Under the pieces are notes generated by a model. That model saw only the letters and a program-made list of their open reading frames with translations, did no database searches and was not told the DNA's origin. The translations under genes and the position numbers were made by a program. Positions 19,971 to 28,527 of a DNA stretch of 28,527 bases are shown one piece after another (within the stretch, counting starts at the first letter, position 1; the number at the start of each line of letters is the position of its first letter). This stretch comes from Terana coerulea (taxonomy: Eukaryota > Basidiomycota > Agaricomycetes > Polyporales > Phanerochaetaceae): contig JAKOGH010001118.1 of the NCBI GenBank assembly GCA_024811115.1, positions 1-28,527 on the forward strand, given 5' to 3'.

Positions 19971-20479
19971 TCGGAAGGACCTGAGGGGCTCGGCTGGTCC
20001 GGCTCCTCGTTAAAGGTCGGCGGTGCTCCGAAGCGCGAACTGTAAGTCGTCCTCGAGATGCTCGGGTGGATTGTGCTGACGCTCGCGGATTTATAGGGCC
20101 CCTCGCGGATTTAGGCACCATCCTGAGGGAGGGACGGCCGTACTAGTCCGCGTCGCCGAGCCGGCGCAGGCTCCTGTGCGGCTGTCCTGGCGCACACCTT
20201 TCCGAGGTCCTTGGGATCAGTACTCGTCGAGACATGGTCTCGGCGAGGAAACCAACATGCGCTTGACCCAATCTCTTCTACCGATACCGAATTGTCTTGT
20301 ATATCTTCACAATATCACGCTCTTCACTTCACATATCAATATTATCCTCGCGATCTTGTATGCATGCAGGTCTACCACGTCAACCTTGCCGAGCAGTGCC
20401 AGTGAGCACTTGCGCAACGCGTTCTCATTAGCACGACAGGTCACAACTGTGACACTTGCCACGTTCCCATCTTCATCGC

Positions 20480-21660
20480 GTGTCTTGAAGTTGCAACTCT
20501 TGTTCTTACTCCGACCACTGCGACTGACGATCGTGCAAGCTTACCCTCTCATATTCTGTTTGCTTCCTCAGTGTCACAAGAAGAATATGTCGACGGGACA
20601 AGGGCTGACGACGCACCGGCGCTGGTATGTTGGAAAATTGCAAGCCAGGCTGACACGACTACGAGACGTGGAATGGTTGTGAAAGCAGAGGAGGATCCCT
20701 GCTAGGTATGTGTCTTTAAGTTTCTCCAGTACATATTAGATTGACATCTGCATGGCTCACTTTTTTACAAGCAACGACATAAATGTTCTCGCATAGTTTT
20801 GATGAGTTCATCTACGGCGCCGAACTCGCCACCGCCAGTTTCTGCCGCCAGCCCGCAGCCTCAGCAGGCTGAATCCTCCGACACAGACGCATCCGAAGGC
20901 CGCACTCAAGGTACCTCTCAGTACCTCGTTGAATGCTTCCGCGCATCTTCGACACCGCAGACCCCTTCAACGCGCTCTGGAACGACAAGAAAAAGTCGCG
21001 GTTGCGGCGCATGGGCGAGAAAGACAAGCACGACTCTGAGCACGTCACGGACCCGTCTGACGGGAAGAGAGGCGCACGGGGCATGCGCGGATCGACCGAT
21101 ATTTTGGCTCAAAAGGGCCTGCGGCTCTCGTATGCTGATCCAGTGTGCCCACTTACGCTGTTGGTGTCAGTGAGTACTACTAGTGAGTTTGCCTGGCAAT
21201 CTTTTGCTATCAATGTACAAAGGCTTGACCGCTTTGGATAGTGCCGAAGACGTCGGCGGCCCGTCCGTCACCTGCGAGATCATGACGGTCGACCCTGGAC
21301 CCCAGCTCGAGCCGCTATGCTTTGAGTCAGAGCACACGTGATCCTCTACCGCTCGCTGTGACAAATGAAACCTGACTATATGCGCGTATAGTCTCCTAAA
21401 AATCATTGTGAAGGTGGGCTTTCGCTCATTATCTCACGATGTTTTATTCATACTATTACCACGCCGCTAACAGTGGCTTGACATTGGCAGTTGTCATGGC
21501 TGCGAGGCGTCTGTACCGAAGAAGATGCCCCCGCGAGGAGCTGATCATCGAACGCCCGCCTCCGCCCCAGGATATGCACCCTTATGCACCCCGAGCATCC
21601 TTTGCGCTCGATCTGCGGATGAACGCCACGGGGGCATTTGAGCATACACACGCATGCCCA
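20480..21660. other. Copy B-specific island
   Basis: This segment replaces the unrelated 7215-8860 island of copy A between the same flanking sequences. It contains one probable small gene (20802-21341). The remainder, 21342-21660, has only short frames. Confidence 0.6.
20802..21341 (+). CDS. Unrecognised small basic protein, multi-exon, copy B only
   Basis: Exon 1 starts at ATG 20802 and encodes a Ser/Pro/Gln-rich, disordered-looking N-terminus (SSSTAPNSPPPVSAA, then SSDTDASEGRTQ). A 50-nt intron (20911-20960) has a GTACCT donor and a CCGCAG acceptor. It joins in phase 1 to an exon with a charged, basic stretch (DPFNALWNDKKKSRLRRMGE, then DSEHVTDPSDGKRGARG) and continues to about 21165. A further intron is likely: sequence from about 21242 reads AEDVGGPSVTCEIMTVDPGP and ends at TGA 21339-21341, but no single donor/acceptor pair is fully convincing (GTGAGT at 21170 gives the wrong phase; a GTTGGT donor with a GGATAG acceptor fits). 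No counterpart exists in copy A. Function unknown. Confidence 0.5.
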
Positions 21661-24400
21661 CTAAGGTTTCCAGGACCTTCTTGCAGGGCCTCTCGAGACG
21701 CGGAAGGGCTGAGACCCGCGCGGGGAGCGGCTTATGCTCGACAGCGCCGGTGCGGCCTGATGGGTCTACTTGTGCGTCCCGCCCGCAGCACACGCATGGG
21801 GCAGAGGAATTCAGCGCACGCCGGTGCGTCACACGGATGACAAGCGCGTCCCGGTGCACTTGCGTCAGATCCAGCGTACTGAGCAGTATTGCGGGGATTG
21901 AAACCACAACGCGAATTCGAGTGTGCACAGGATCTTTGTGACGAGATGAGTGCTCAGTGAGAGGGAGTAGATAGTCTTGTCGGAGGTGTTGGCGAACGAC
22001 TTCTGTGAGGGTCCTCGGCCAGCGCGGACAAGGCTCGGGTTCTATGGAGGAGAGCGGATGGATTGGCATAGGTGTACGTACTGTGTACATGCACAGTGTA
22101 GGCGTAGCTAGCATCCCGCGGTGAACACTCTCCAGGATTGCGCAACATCCACCTGTGCACAGAACACAAGCGTACGTGGCCTTTCCCAATTATTCTCGTA
22201 TGTGCAAGCGTCAATCGCTTCCTCACGCCATTGCCCGTCTGCAGACTAGATGAAGTCGCATCACGGTAAGTCTTTGGCGAGGCCATGAAATGAAGCACGA
22301 CGCGCCTAAAGCGTTGCCCACAAGTTTCCAACATGTGGCTCGACTCCCCAAAAGCCGCACCTCTAATGTCTGAAGCTCAAACGTCGTTTCAAAGCCTGAC
22401 TTGAACCAGTCTACACCGCTGTCGAGAATGCCGCGTGGACGTGGAGGAGCTCAGAGCGGGAGGGTCGGCGTAGGCTAGGGACTTCGGATACGAGCCTTCC
22501 AGCGTGGCGCTATCGTCCGCCAGAGAGTCGCAATGAGGAAGACAAGGCAATGGTGCTGAGTACTGCGACATGGCCCGATTATGAACGCATGGAAAGTGCG
22601 CGAGAATCGTCCGGAAGTTCTTCCCTTTCATCCGAAAAGAGGTAATTCTAGACATTGCCGTCCTGAAAGGAAGACCTCTCGAAGGCTTTTCGAGCGCTTT
22701 CCGCGAGGCCGAAACCTGGCTTTACCCGCAGTGGAAGTGCTTTGTCGGTGTTCTCCTCTAATCTGGCATGTTGGCGGTCAATGTTTGCAAGGGACGACAG
22801 CACCACCTCTTCCGCAGCTTGAGGACTCGGCTCAGGCTGGTTCATGAGCGAGCGTAGGCCGAGATATGGCGTGGCGATTCTCCCTCCAAGGATCGGATGT
22901 CGAGAGGAACGGCTGCTTTGCGACATGAGACCTTGCTTAGCGTATGTAGTAGTATAGGAGGGTTAGAGATAGCGAACGGAGGATCCAGAAGACAGTGAAA
23001 ACTAAGCAGTACGGACTTGAAGGGAAGCGCGAGCGACATGAGGCGACATGGCGGGCAAGAAATGTAACGGGGTTACGTAAGATGGGCGCTCGAGCGGCTT
23101 CAGGTAAAGCGGCGCGGGTGCAACTTGACTTGCACTCAACTTGCTGCTAGCCTTGTGCTGGCCTGGCCTCCTTTGATGCTTGTATGCGCCCGTCTCGACA
23201 GTCCGCTGCTGGTGACCTATCCAGGAGCCCCGGGAAGTACTCACGTCCTGACCCTTCCCGACGCGCCGGGCTCCTATACAGTAGTGGACGGACGCTTACG
23301 GGCACCCGCGACAGCCGCTTGGGATCGCTCGCGCTGCAGGGCGAACCACGCAAGGTTGACTTGAATCCCTTGCGCGGGCGCGAAACCAGCCTCCCGCCTG
23401 GCCCTGGCACTTCGCGGACCGCGCAACCGCGTCTGCACGGCGAGGCTCCTCCCGACTGCACGGCGCCCCGTCGACGTCGTCCCCATCACATCGCGCACAT
23501 AGTGGCACAGACGGCAGCCCACTGCGCGCCATTTCGCTGCGTACGGCTGCGGCGCACGATTGCGCGCCACGGCCGTAACTTGCTCAGCACGGTGGCACAC
23601 GGCACCCGGCGCGTGCTGGGCCCCCGGGTGTGGGGCACCTTTCCGTCGCTTCAGCGCAGAGCCCCGCCGCCCGCCTCACTCGCCCGCACGATGTGCCACA
23701 CAAAGAGATGCACACGTGGGCCGCCGCCGTCGCCCTCGCGGCCCTGCTCGCAGGGGAGCCGGTGGCATACACCGGTCCTCCGCAGCCTCTCGCCCGAGCC
23801 GTAGAGACACGATGCGGGTCCTGTGCCATTTCAGCACTTTGCCGCGGGACGCCGTCCCTTCGTCTCCAACCACACCTGGTCCCCCTGCCGCTGTCTTCTG
23901 CCATGTGTACGGCCGTATTATCTGTCCCTTCCGGTCAGTTCTCTCCCTTGGACCGCCGATGGTGCCGGTCGCGCAGGGCAGGCCGCGTTGCACCGCGATG
24001 ACGCGGGCTCGAGTGCGCAAGGGCCTGTGTAGTAGGACAAGCCGTCGACCGAAGGTGGTGCCGGGCCTATGCATCTGCACGTCGCGTTGTGCGGATTGTA
24101 TGCGTACGGAATACTCCCCTCTAACCAGCCAAACCGTCCTTAGCACACTCTAGCGAAACGAGGCCGAGCCACGTCTGTGGGCCCGAGGCGACGGCATGTT
24201 CTGCAGGCCAACCCAAACACCTCCGACCGTGAGGCGCGTGAAGGTGCAACTTCACCGGTGGCCACCGTCTGCCTTGTCCGCCACTGCCCTGCCACGCGAC
24301 CCCCAGGCCACTTAGGCTGGTCAAAGGCTCAGCGCGCAGTCGTTGTGCACTTACAGCGTGGCCACGGGTCACCGCGTTTGACTTCGGGCGGGTCGGAAAG
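21660..24400. other. Diverged duplicated GC-rich segment, copy B
   Basis: This is the counterpart of 8870-11400. The longest frames (minus 21545-22189, 214 codons; plus 23184-23804, 206 codons; plus 23560-24153) are not maintained in copy A and show no domain. I regard them as chance frames in GC-rich DNA. A minus-strand frame 22648-22926 shares a recognisable stretch with 9883-10071 and is the only one that might deserve transcript evidence. Confidence 0.4.
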
Positions 24401-24406
24401 GGTATG

Positions 24407-24414
24407 TATATATA
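24407..24414 (+). promoter_or_regulatory. TATA box (TATATATA), copy B spliced unit
   Basis: TATATATA lies 78 bp before the conserved ATGCGCCGCCGCGCACT at 24492, matching the arrangement at 11442-11449. Confidence 0.65.
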
Positions 24415-24439
24415 CCACCCCTCGTCTAGCCAGAAGAGC

Positions 24440-24970
24440 CAGCACCAGCACGCCGCCTCCCTCCCTTCCTCTCCTCGGATACACCTGCACCATGCGCCGC
24501 CGCGCACTTGCCCCACACCACCGCACACGCACACGCACACTCTCATATATCTCACCGCGAACCCCACCGGCACAGTTATACGAATAACCGTGGAACCGGC
24601 ACCGCAGGCGAATAGTGCCAACCATGTGCACGTTTATGCCTGCCCGGGCCGCGTCCGCTGCGCCGACACGGGGCCCGCACGCAGCCCGCTCCAGAACCAC
24701 GATACACCCGCGGTTACCAAGGTACGTCCCCGCCTTTACCGCTGTGCGACGTGGGCGCGTGCTGACGCGGTGCATGTTCTGGCAGCAGGAAGCCGTGGCG
24801 CACGGCCGCACGGCCGAACAGGTAATGGCGCACTCGGGCGCGCTCGACAGTAAGTCGCCGCTCGGCACGGCCTCTGAGCAGTGCCGCTGACACCTGTCCA
24901 GGATGTATGCTGCGTGCGGCCGACCTCAGCCTACAGAGTCCCTAGACAGGGGAATCCGCTCAACAGTACA
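24440..24970 (+). other. Short spliced transcription unit downstream of TATA box, copy B
   Basis: Candidate introns are 24722-24785 (GTACGT donor, GCTGAC branch region, GGCAG acceptor) and 24850-24901 (GTAAGT donor, GCTGACACC branch region, GTCCAG acceptor). They flank a 64-nt internal exon, as in copy A. The exon reads QEAVAHGRTAEQ and then VMAHSGALD; the last exon stops soon after (RAADLSLQSP). As in copy A, the conserved upstream ATG is not in frame with these exons, so a protein start is not established. Promoter, donors, branch sites, acceptors and exon length are better conserved than the predicted protein. Confidence 0.4.
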
Positions 24971-25532
24971 GACCCAGTGCTTGGCCGCGGACCCGCCTCG
25001 ACGCACGCTCGCCACCATGAGCGGACTTGGCAACATATGCCCTCTCGATGACGCACGCCCTAAGCAATATGGACCGCGCTCCGCCACAAGTCACGAACCC
25101 AATAGTACAACTATCTATTATGGGACCAAGATCGACGCCAAAGGTGCGCCCGGACGTGTGGCGCCACGGAGGCTTCAGCGGCGGGCGCGTTGGGGTTGCG
25201 TGAACGCGCGTATGCTGGGGAAGTAACGGTTTGAGGGCGCGTAGCTAGGTCCGGAGAAGCAGGCTGGGGAAGAAGTGGCATAGCACCCATCTCTACTACA
25301 ATATACTAACTCTTTCAGTTGTTCTTTTGCACTGTATTTCACGTGGATTGTGTTTGCAAATGGAACTGTTAATGATGTGCAAATGTGTGGGCGCAAGCAA
25401 GCACCAGGGTCCAGAGTAGGGCAGAGTGCGGGAATTGCACCTGTTGCAGTTGCTACATGAAGAACCCGTTCAATTAATATACATTGAAAATCGAAAGAAA
25501 TTGGGCAGATAGAAATCAAAGTGTATCAGACT

Positions 25533-27195
25533 TCAGCCTTTGAACATCACCAGGCAATTCCTTAACCCTGCGACATGGTGTCCCAATACAGCATCCTCCA
25601 ACGCCAGCTCATCCTCGAGCTCAGGAAGCACGTCCCACAACTGCGCGCCGCGCTTGTGCAGCATGTCCTCGTGCGCCGCCAACGGCGCCAGCGCCGGCTG
25701 GGCGCGCCGGGCATGCGCATGCAGCTGCGCGGACGCGTGCATGTTCCGGATCGCGAGCGCGAGCTTGAAGTCGCTGCAGCTGTGTGCGTCGAGGTGGTGC
25801 ACGGCGTCGGCAAGGTATTCGGCGAGCGGCTCCAGGACCTGCGCGACGTCAGGGCGGCTGCGCGCAGCCCTGCTGGCGGGCGCAGGCTGTGCGTCCGGCG
25901 TGCGTGACGGGGAAGGGAGCGAGGCGGCCGGGTGGCGGGGAGCCGAGTCGTGTCGCTGTGCGTGGGCACCATGAGCGGCGGCCGTCGACAGATCTGTCTA
26001 GTTTACTCACCGGACGTTTCCGTTTCGTCCGCCCGCCGGACGCGTGCGCGTCGTCCATAGTTCTCTTAGTCGGCGCGGGAGCCTGGGTCGAGTGCACTGG
26101 GGCGGAAACGGAGCCAAGGCCAGAAGTAGAGGCTTGTCCAGCGCCCGCCAACGAAACTTTGTTCACGTGAGGCTGCGTGGTCTACAGCAGGGGAGATGAG
26201 AAAGACGACAGGGTCAGACACACGGGTCGGCGCACCAGCTGAGTGTCCCGTTCGAGCCATGTTTGAACCGCCGAAATGTGCGGCTCGTCCTCCAGATACT
26301 GCAACATGAGCTCTTCTACATTTAGACCTGTGAATACACGCGGTCAGCATCTGTGCACTCCGACATGTCACAGGAAGCGTACGCACTCGTAGAAGCGTCA
26401 GGACGTGAGGACATCTAATTTCCGACGTTATTACGGGGTATTTTAGGCTTCTTAGGAGGGTTTGGAGCGCGACATGTCTTGTCACGGTCTCCCCGGTGCA
26501 CCTCCTCTGCAGCTACCGAAATTCAGCACCGGACCGCAAATTAGCTCGCAACAACGCGCACTTCTGTAGGGCGTGGCGCTGTCGCACCCCTTCCCAAGAG
26601 GACCGCGGCAGTACCAACATATCAAGCACTTTTGCCTCGCGAAGCGAACGTTGGTCGTCGTCGTGCGCCGGAGGCACTCGTTGCCGTCCCTGGCGCACTG
26701 CTCGTGCGACGGGACGCAGATGGGGAGGCGGTGGTACGGGAACCGACTGGGCGCGATGGCGTTCGCGCGGTCCGTCAGAGTCGGGTTCTGCGACACGAGC
26801 TGGAGGATGTCCTGGACGTAGGTGATGCCCCAGAAGAAGTCCAGGGGCGTGATGGGCTTTTGGCCTTGGGCGGTCACAGTGGCGCCCCGGGCGTGCTGGG
26901 GGTCGACGTCTCTGCATCCCTCCCTAAATGACAGATTAACGACACCAAAAGCCTTGTCTTTCAAACCGAACTCACTATTCGGAAGCGATGTAGGTACAGA
27001 TGCACACCAGCTCCCGGGCGGAGAGCGTCGCCTCCTGAATCGGGTGCACGTTCCGCAGGACGTAGATATAGCTTCTTGCAATGGCCCTCGTCTCGTCTGA
27101 CACATATAGGGTATCGGGGCCTCCTCTACCACTCTGTTTGGAATTCTGACGATGCGAATCGGTGCGCTGGCCGGGGCGGCGACGACGGAGTTCAT
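25533..27195 (-). pseudogene. Cysteine-rich protein gene, copy B, degenerate
   Basis: This is a homologue of 12467-14104 with at least four independent lesions. Exon 1 starts at ATG 27195 but loses one base at about 27120, shifting the frame before the conserved DTLYVSDETRAIARSYIYV stretch. The exon 1/2 junction (26976/26923) would create TAG where copy A has TGG. The exon 2 donor is GTGCGC instead of GTGAGT. Exon 3 has an in-frame TAG at 26417-26415. In the last exon, extra bases at about 25990-26010 (including GTGAGTAAACTAGACAG) change the frame. The C-terminal helical region (SDFKLALAIRNMH to the stop at 25533) and most cysteines of the cluster are still recognisable. The upstream TATAAA is GATAAA here. 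Confidence 0.8.
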
Positions 27196-27284
27196 GGTGT
27201 GTTCTGTGGGGAGCTGTCTCCTGAGCGGGGGTACAGGCGCATCGCATACCTGCCTTCCTCGACCCCAGTTTTATCAGCCGCTAA

Positions 27285-27460
27285 CCAAGTCATCCGCGCC
27301 GACGCAGGGATAGCAGGTCCGCAATTTGGTGAAAGTCGGCATGACGTTTGTGCAGCTGGATGGTCAAAGTAGATCGAGACGCCGGCACTGGCGCAGATCC
27401 CATGCTATCCCATGATGTGAAGCATTCCGCCGATGCGCATTGCCGGATGCTTATGGATGC
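27285..27460. repeat. ~180-bp promoter-proximal repeat, copy B unit
   Basis: This unit matches 14185-14370 and 14665-14870. It lies just upstream of the degenerate cysteine-rich gene and is the last sequence clearly shared with copy A. Confidence 0.65.
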
Positions 27461-27599
27461 TAGTGTGCTCATGAGGTGTGTGCTCGTAAGGGTAAAGAAT
27501 AAGTCGAACTTGGGCGTCTCTGCCATTCCTCGGAATTTTGCTCGCATCAAGCGCCACAAAGGCAGTAAGCGCACGCAGCATCAACCTGAGTCACCCAGC

Positions 27600-27750
27600 T
27601 GCCAGTGAATAAACAATCGATACGACCAGCTTTACAATCGATAGGATGTAAATACAAGTATAATACAGATATATTACGAGCAAAATGAGAGGTTGAAATA
27701 AAGCAGTCAGTTGCGCAGTAACCGTATAAACAGGGAAGCTTGAAGTCAAG
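27600..27750. other. AT-rich unique spacer
   Basis: The sequence becomes clearly AT-richer here, with two ATCGATA motifs 20 bp apart (about 27617 and 27636) and two plus-strand AATAAA motifs (about 27608 and 27698). No gene is visible. It separates the duplicated block from the minus-strand gene that ends at 27751. Confidence 0.4.
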
Positions 27751-28527
27751 CTAATCGCCAAGTCGAACACAAGGCTCCAGCCGCGTTCTCATATCCTTTA
27801 GCAAGAACCGCAACGTCTTGTCACGTATTCCCTTGCCGGCTACCATCGGGTCTGTCCTTGCCAGCATCTTCATGCTATCCTTCCTCACGACCTCGCGAAC
27901 GGCATCGGTTTCCTCCCCACTGCCGTTGCCTCTCGAAGGGCCTGCACACGAGACAGCAAGTCACCCACTTCGTACGTAAAGTGGACGTAGTCGCATGCGC
28001 GCTCGGTCATGTGCCTCTGTATTTCCTGGAGCTTGTCGCAGAGGGGGCCCAGGGTTTGCGAGAGGGTGAAGCGGAGCGCGTGAGGGCGCGATGCGGCGCT
28101 ACTGGCGGACACCGAGGATCGCGAGCAGCCCGCTACGGGAATCTCGCGATGCAAGCTGCCGTTCGAGCCGTGGGCGGGGCGTTGCTCAAAGTCGAGCTTG
28201 TCCCGGGCCCACTTGATGCTGTAAAGTCCTGCCGATTTTATGAGTAAACACGGTGGCAGAAGCAAAATCAGACATGCTTACAAAAAGCCGGATCCTCTTG
28301 TTTGGTGGAAGTTGTGCGATGGCTGCCTCTGCGGGCCTTTTCAGCGTTGCTGAGAAGCTTGAAGTCGAATGCGAGCCGGCGTGGTTTACATCATCGGTGG
28401 GTTTGCTCGGTCGAGGGATCAAGGGGGCAACAGCGGGAGACTTGTCGGGGATCTTGGAATATATCAGGTTTAGCCTACAGCTCATGACTAGCCTGGATAG
28501 ATAACTTACCGCTGGCGGTTGCGTCTT
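27751..28527 (-). CDS. Unrecognised multi-exon protein, 5' end outside window
   Basis: The window edge shows the end of an exon (28527-28510) followed by a GTAAGT donor and a 57-nt intron (28509-28453). The next exon (DKSPAVAPLIPRPS, then KRPAEAAIAQLPPNKRIRLF) ends at a GTAAGC donor at about 28284. Downstream coding is clear in two blocks: ALRFTLSQTLGPLCDKLQEI followed by QRHMTERACDYVHF, and GEETDAVREVVRKDSMK to LKDMRTRLEPCVRLGD and the stop at 27751. Connecting them needs two or three more short introns. One workable set keeps a Ser/Thr/Pro linker after the CGGCAG acceptor, removes about 38 nt from a GTAGCG donor, and removes about 44 nt from a GTACGA donor; the acceptors are weak, so frameshifts are also possible. 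The protein is helical and charged. No family was recognised. Confidence 0.5.

Larger units (their letters stand above)
15155..27460 (+). repeat. Copy B of the ~13 kb direct segmental duplication
   Basis: This is the counterpart of 1535-14370, with the same gene order and orientation. Similarity starts inside GACAGAATC / AACAGAGTC-type sequence and ends shortly after the repeat at 27285-27460. Copy B lacks the 584-bp segment of copy A. It has three rather than two tandem-repeat units and a longer hexamer array, and it carries a different island at 20480-21660. Confidence 0.9.

Noticed and set aside
21545..22189. 214-codon minus-strand open frame
   Set aside because: The matching region in copy A (8962-9431) is split between frames, and the composition looks random; there is no domain or intron support.
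1535..27460. Giant transposon (Starship-like or Helitron-like) explanation for the repeated block
   Set aside because: No tyrosine recombinase, Rep/helicase or terminal motif was visible in any frame, and the unit edges fade gradually rather than ending at fixed termini.
1..28527. CRISPR array, bacterial operon or prophage
   Set aside because: There are no regularly spaced repeats with spacers and no compact gene packing; spliceosomal introns show that the DNA is eukaryotic.

Overview
The window looks like nuclear DNA of a filamentous fungus, most likely an agaricomycete basidiomycete. The evidence is several gene models split by very short introns (about 49-60 nt) with GTRNGT donors, CTGAC-like branch sites and YAG acceptors, GC-rich coding exons, pyrimidine-rich leaders, TATA elements 40-80 bp upstream of starts, and long stretches without a convincing ORF. 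There are no bacterial-style operons, Shine-Dalgarno sites, rRNA or recognisable tRNAs. All comparisons were made by eye; no database search was possible.

The dominant feature is a large direct duplication. A segment of roughly 13 kb (copy A, about 1535-14370, with a further partial repeat to 14870) is followed in the same orientation by a second version (copy B, about 15155-27460). Order in each copy: (1) a minus-strand two-exon gene for a predicted membrane-anchored protein (2320-3270 / 15807-16871); (2) a divergently transcribed plus-strand coiled-coil protein gene (4678-5864 / 17708-18929); (3) a GACNNG hexamer minisatellite and a 165-180 bp tandem repeat; (4) a copy-specific island (7215-8860 in A; 20480-21660 in B, which holds its own small gene); (5) about 2.5 kb of diverged GC-rich DNA without a clear gene; (6) a plus-strand TATA-driven, apparently spliced short transcription unit (about 11442-11960 / 24407-24970); (7) a minus-strand five-exon gene for a cysteine-rich protein (12467-14104 / 25533-27195). 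Unique flanks are 1-1530 and 27600-28527; the right flank carries the 3' part of another multi-exon minus-strand gene.

The two copies decay reciprocally. The membrane-protein gene is full length in B but frameshifted near its C-terminus in A. The coiled-coil gene is largely open in B but broken in A. The cysteine-rich gene is open in A (474 codons over five exons) and riddled with stops and frameshifts in B. Divergence is also uneven. The block around the membrane-protein gene (about 1.9 kb) is nearly identical, including its intron and noncoding flanks, while the rest differs visibly with many indels. This suggests recent gene conversion or exchange over that block. None of the proteins could be assigned a function; they are described by architecture only.
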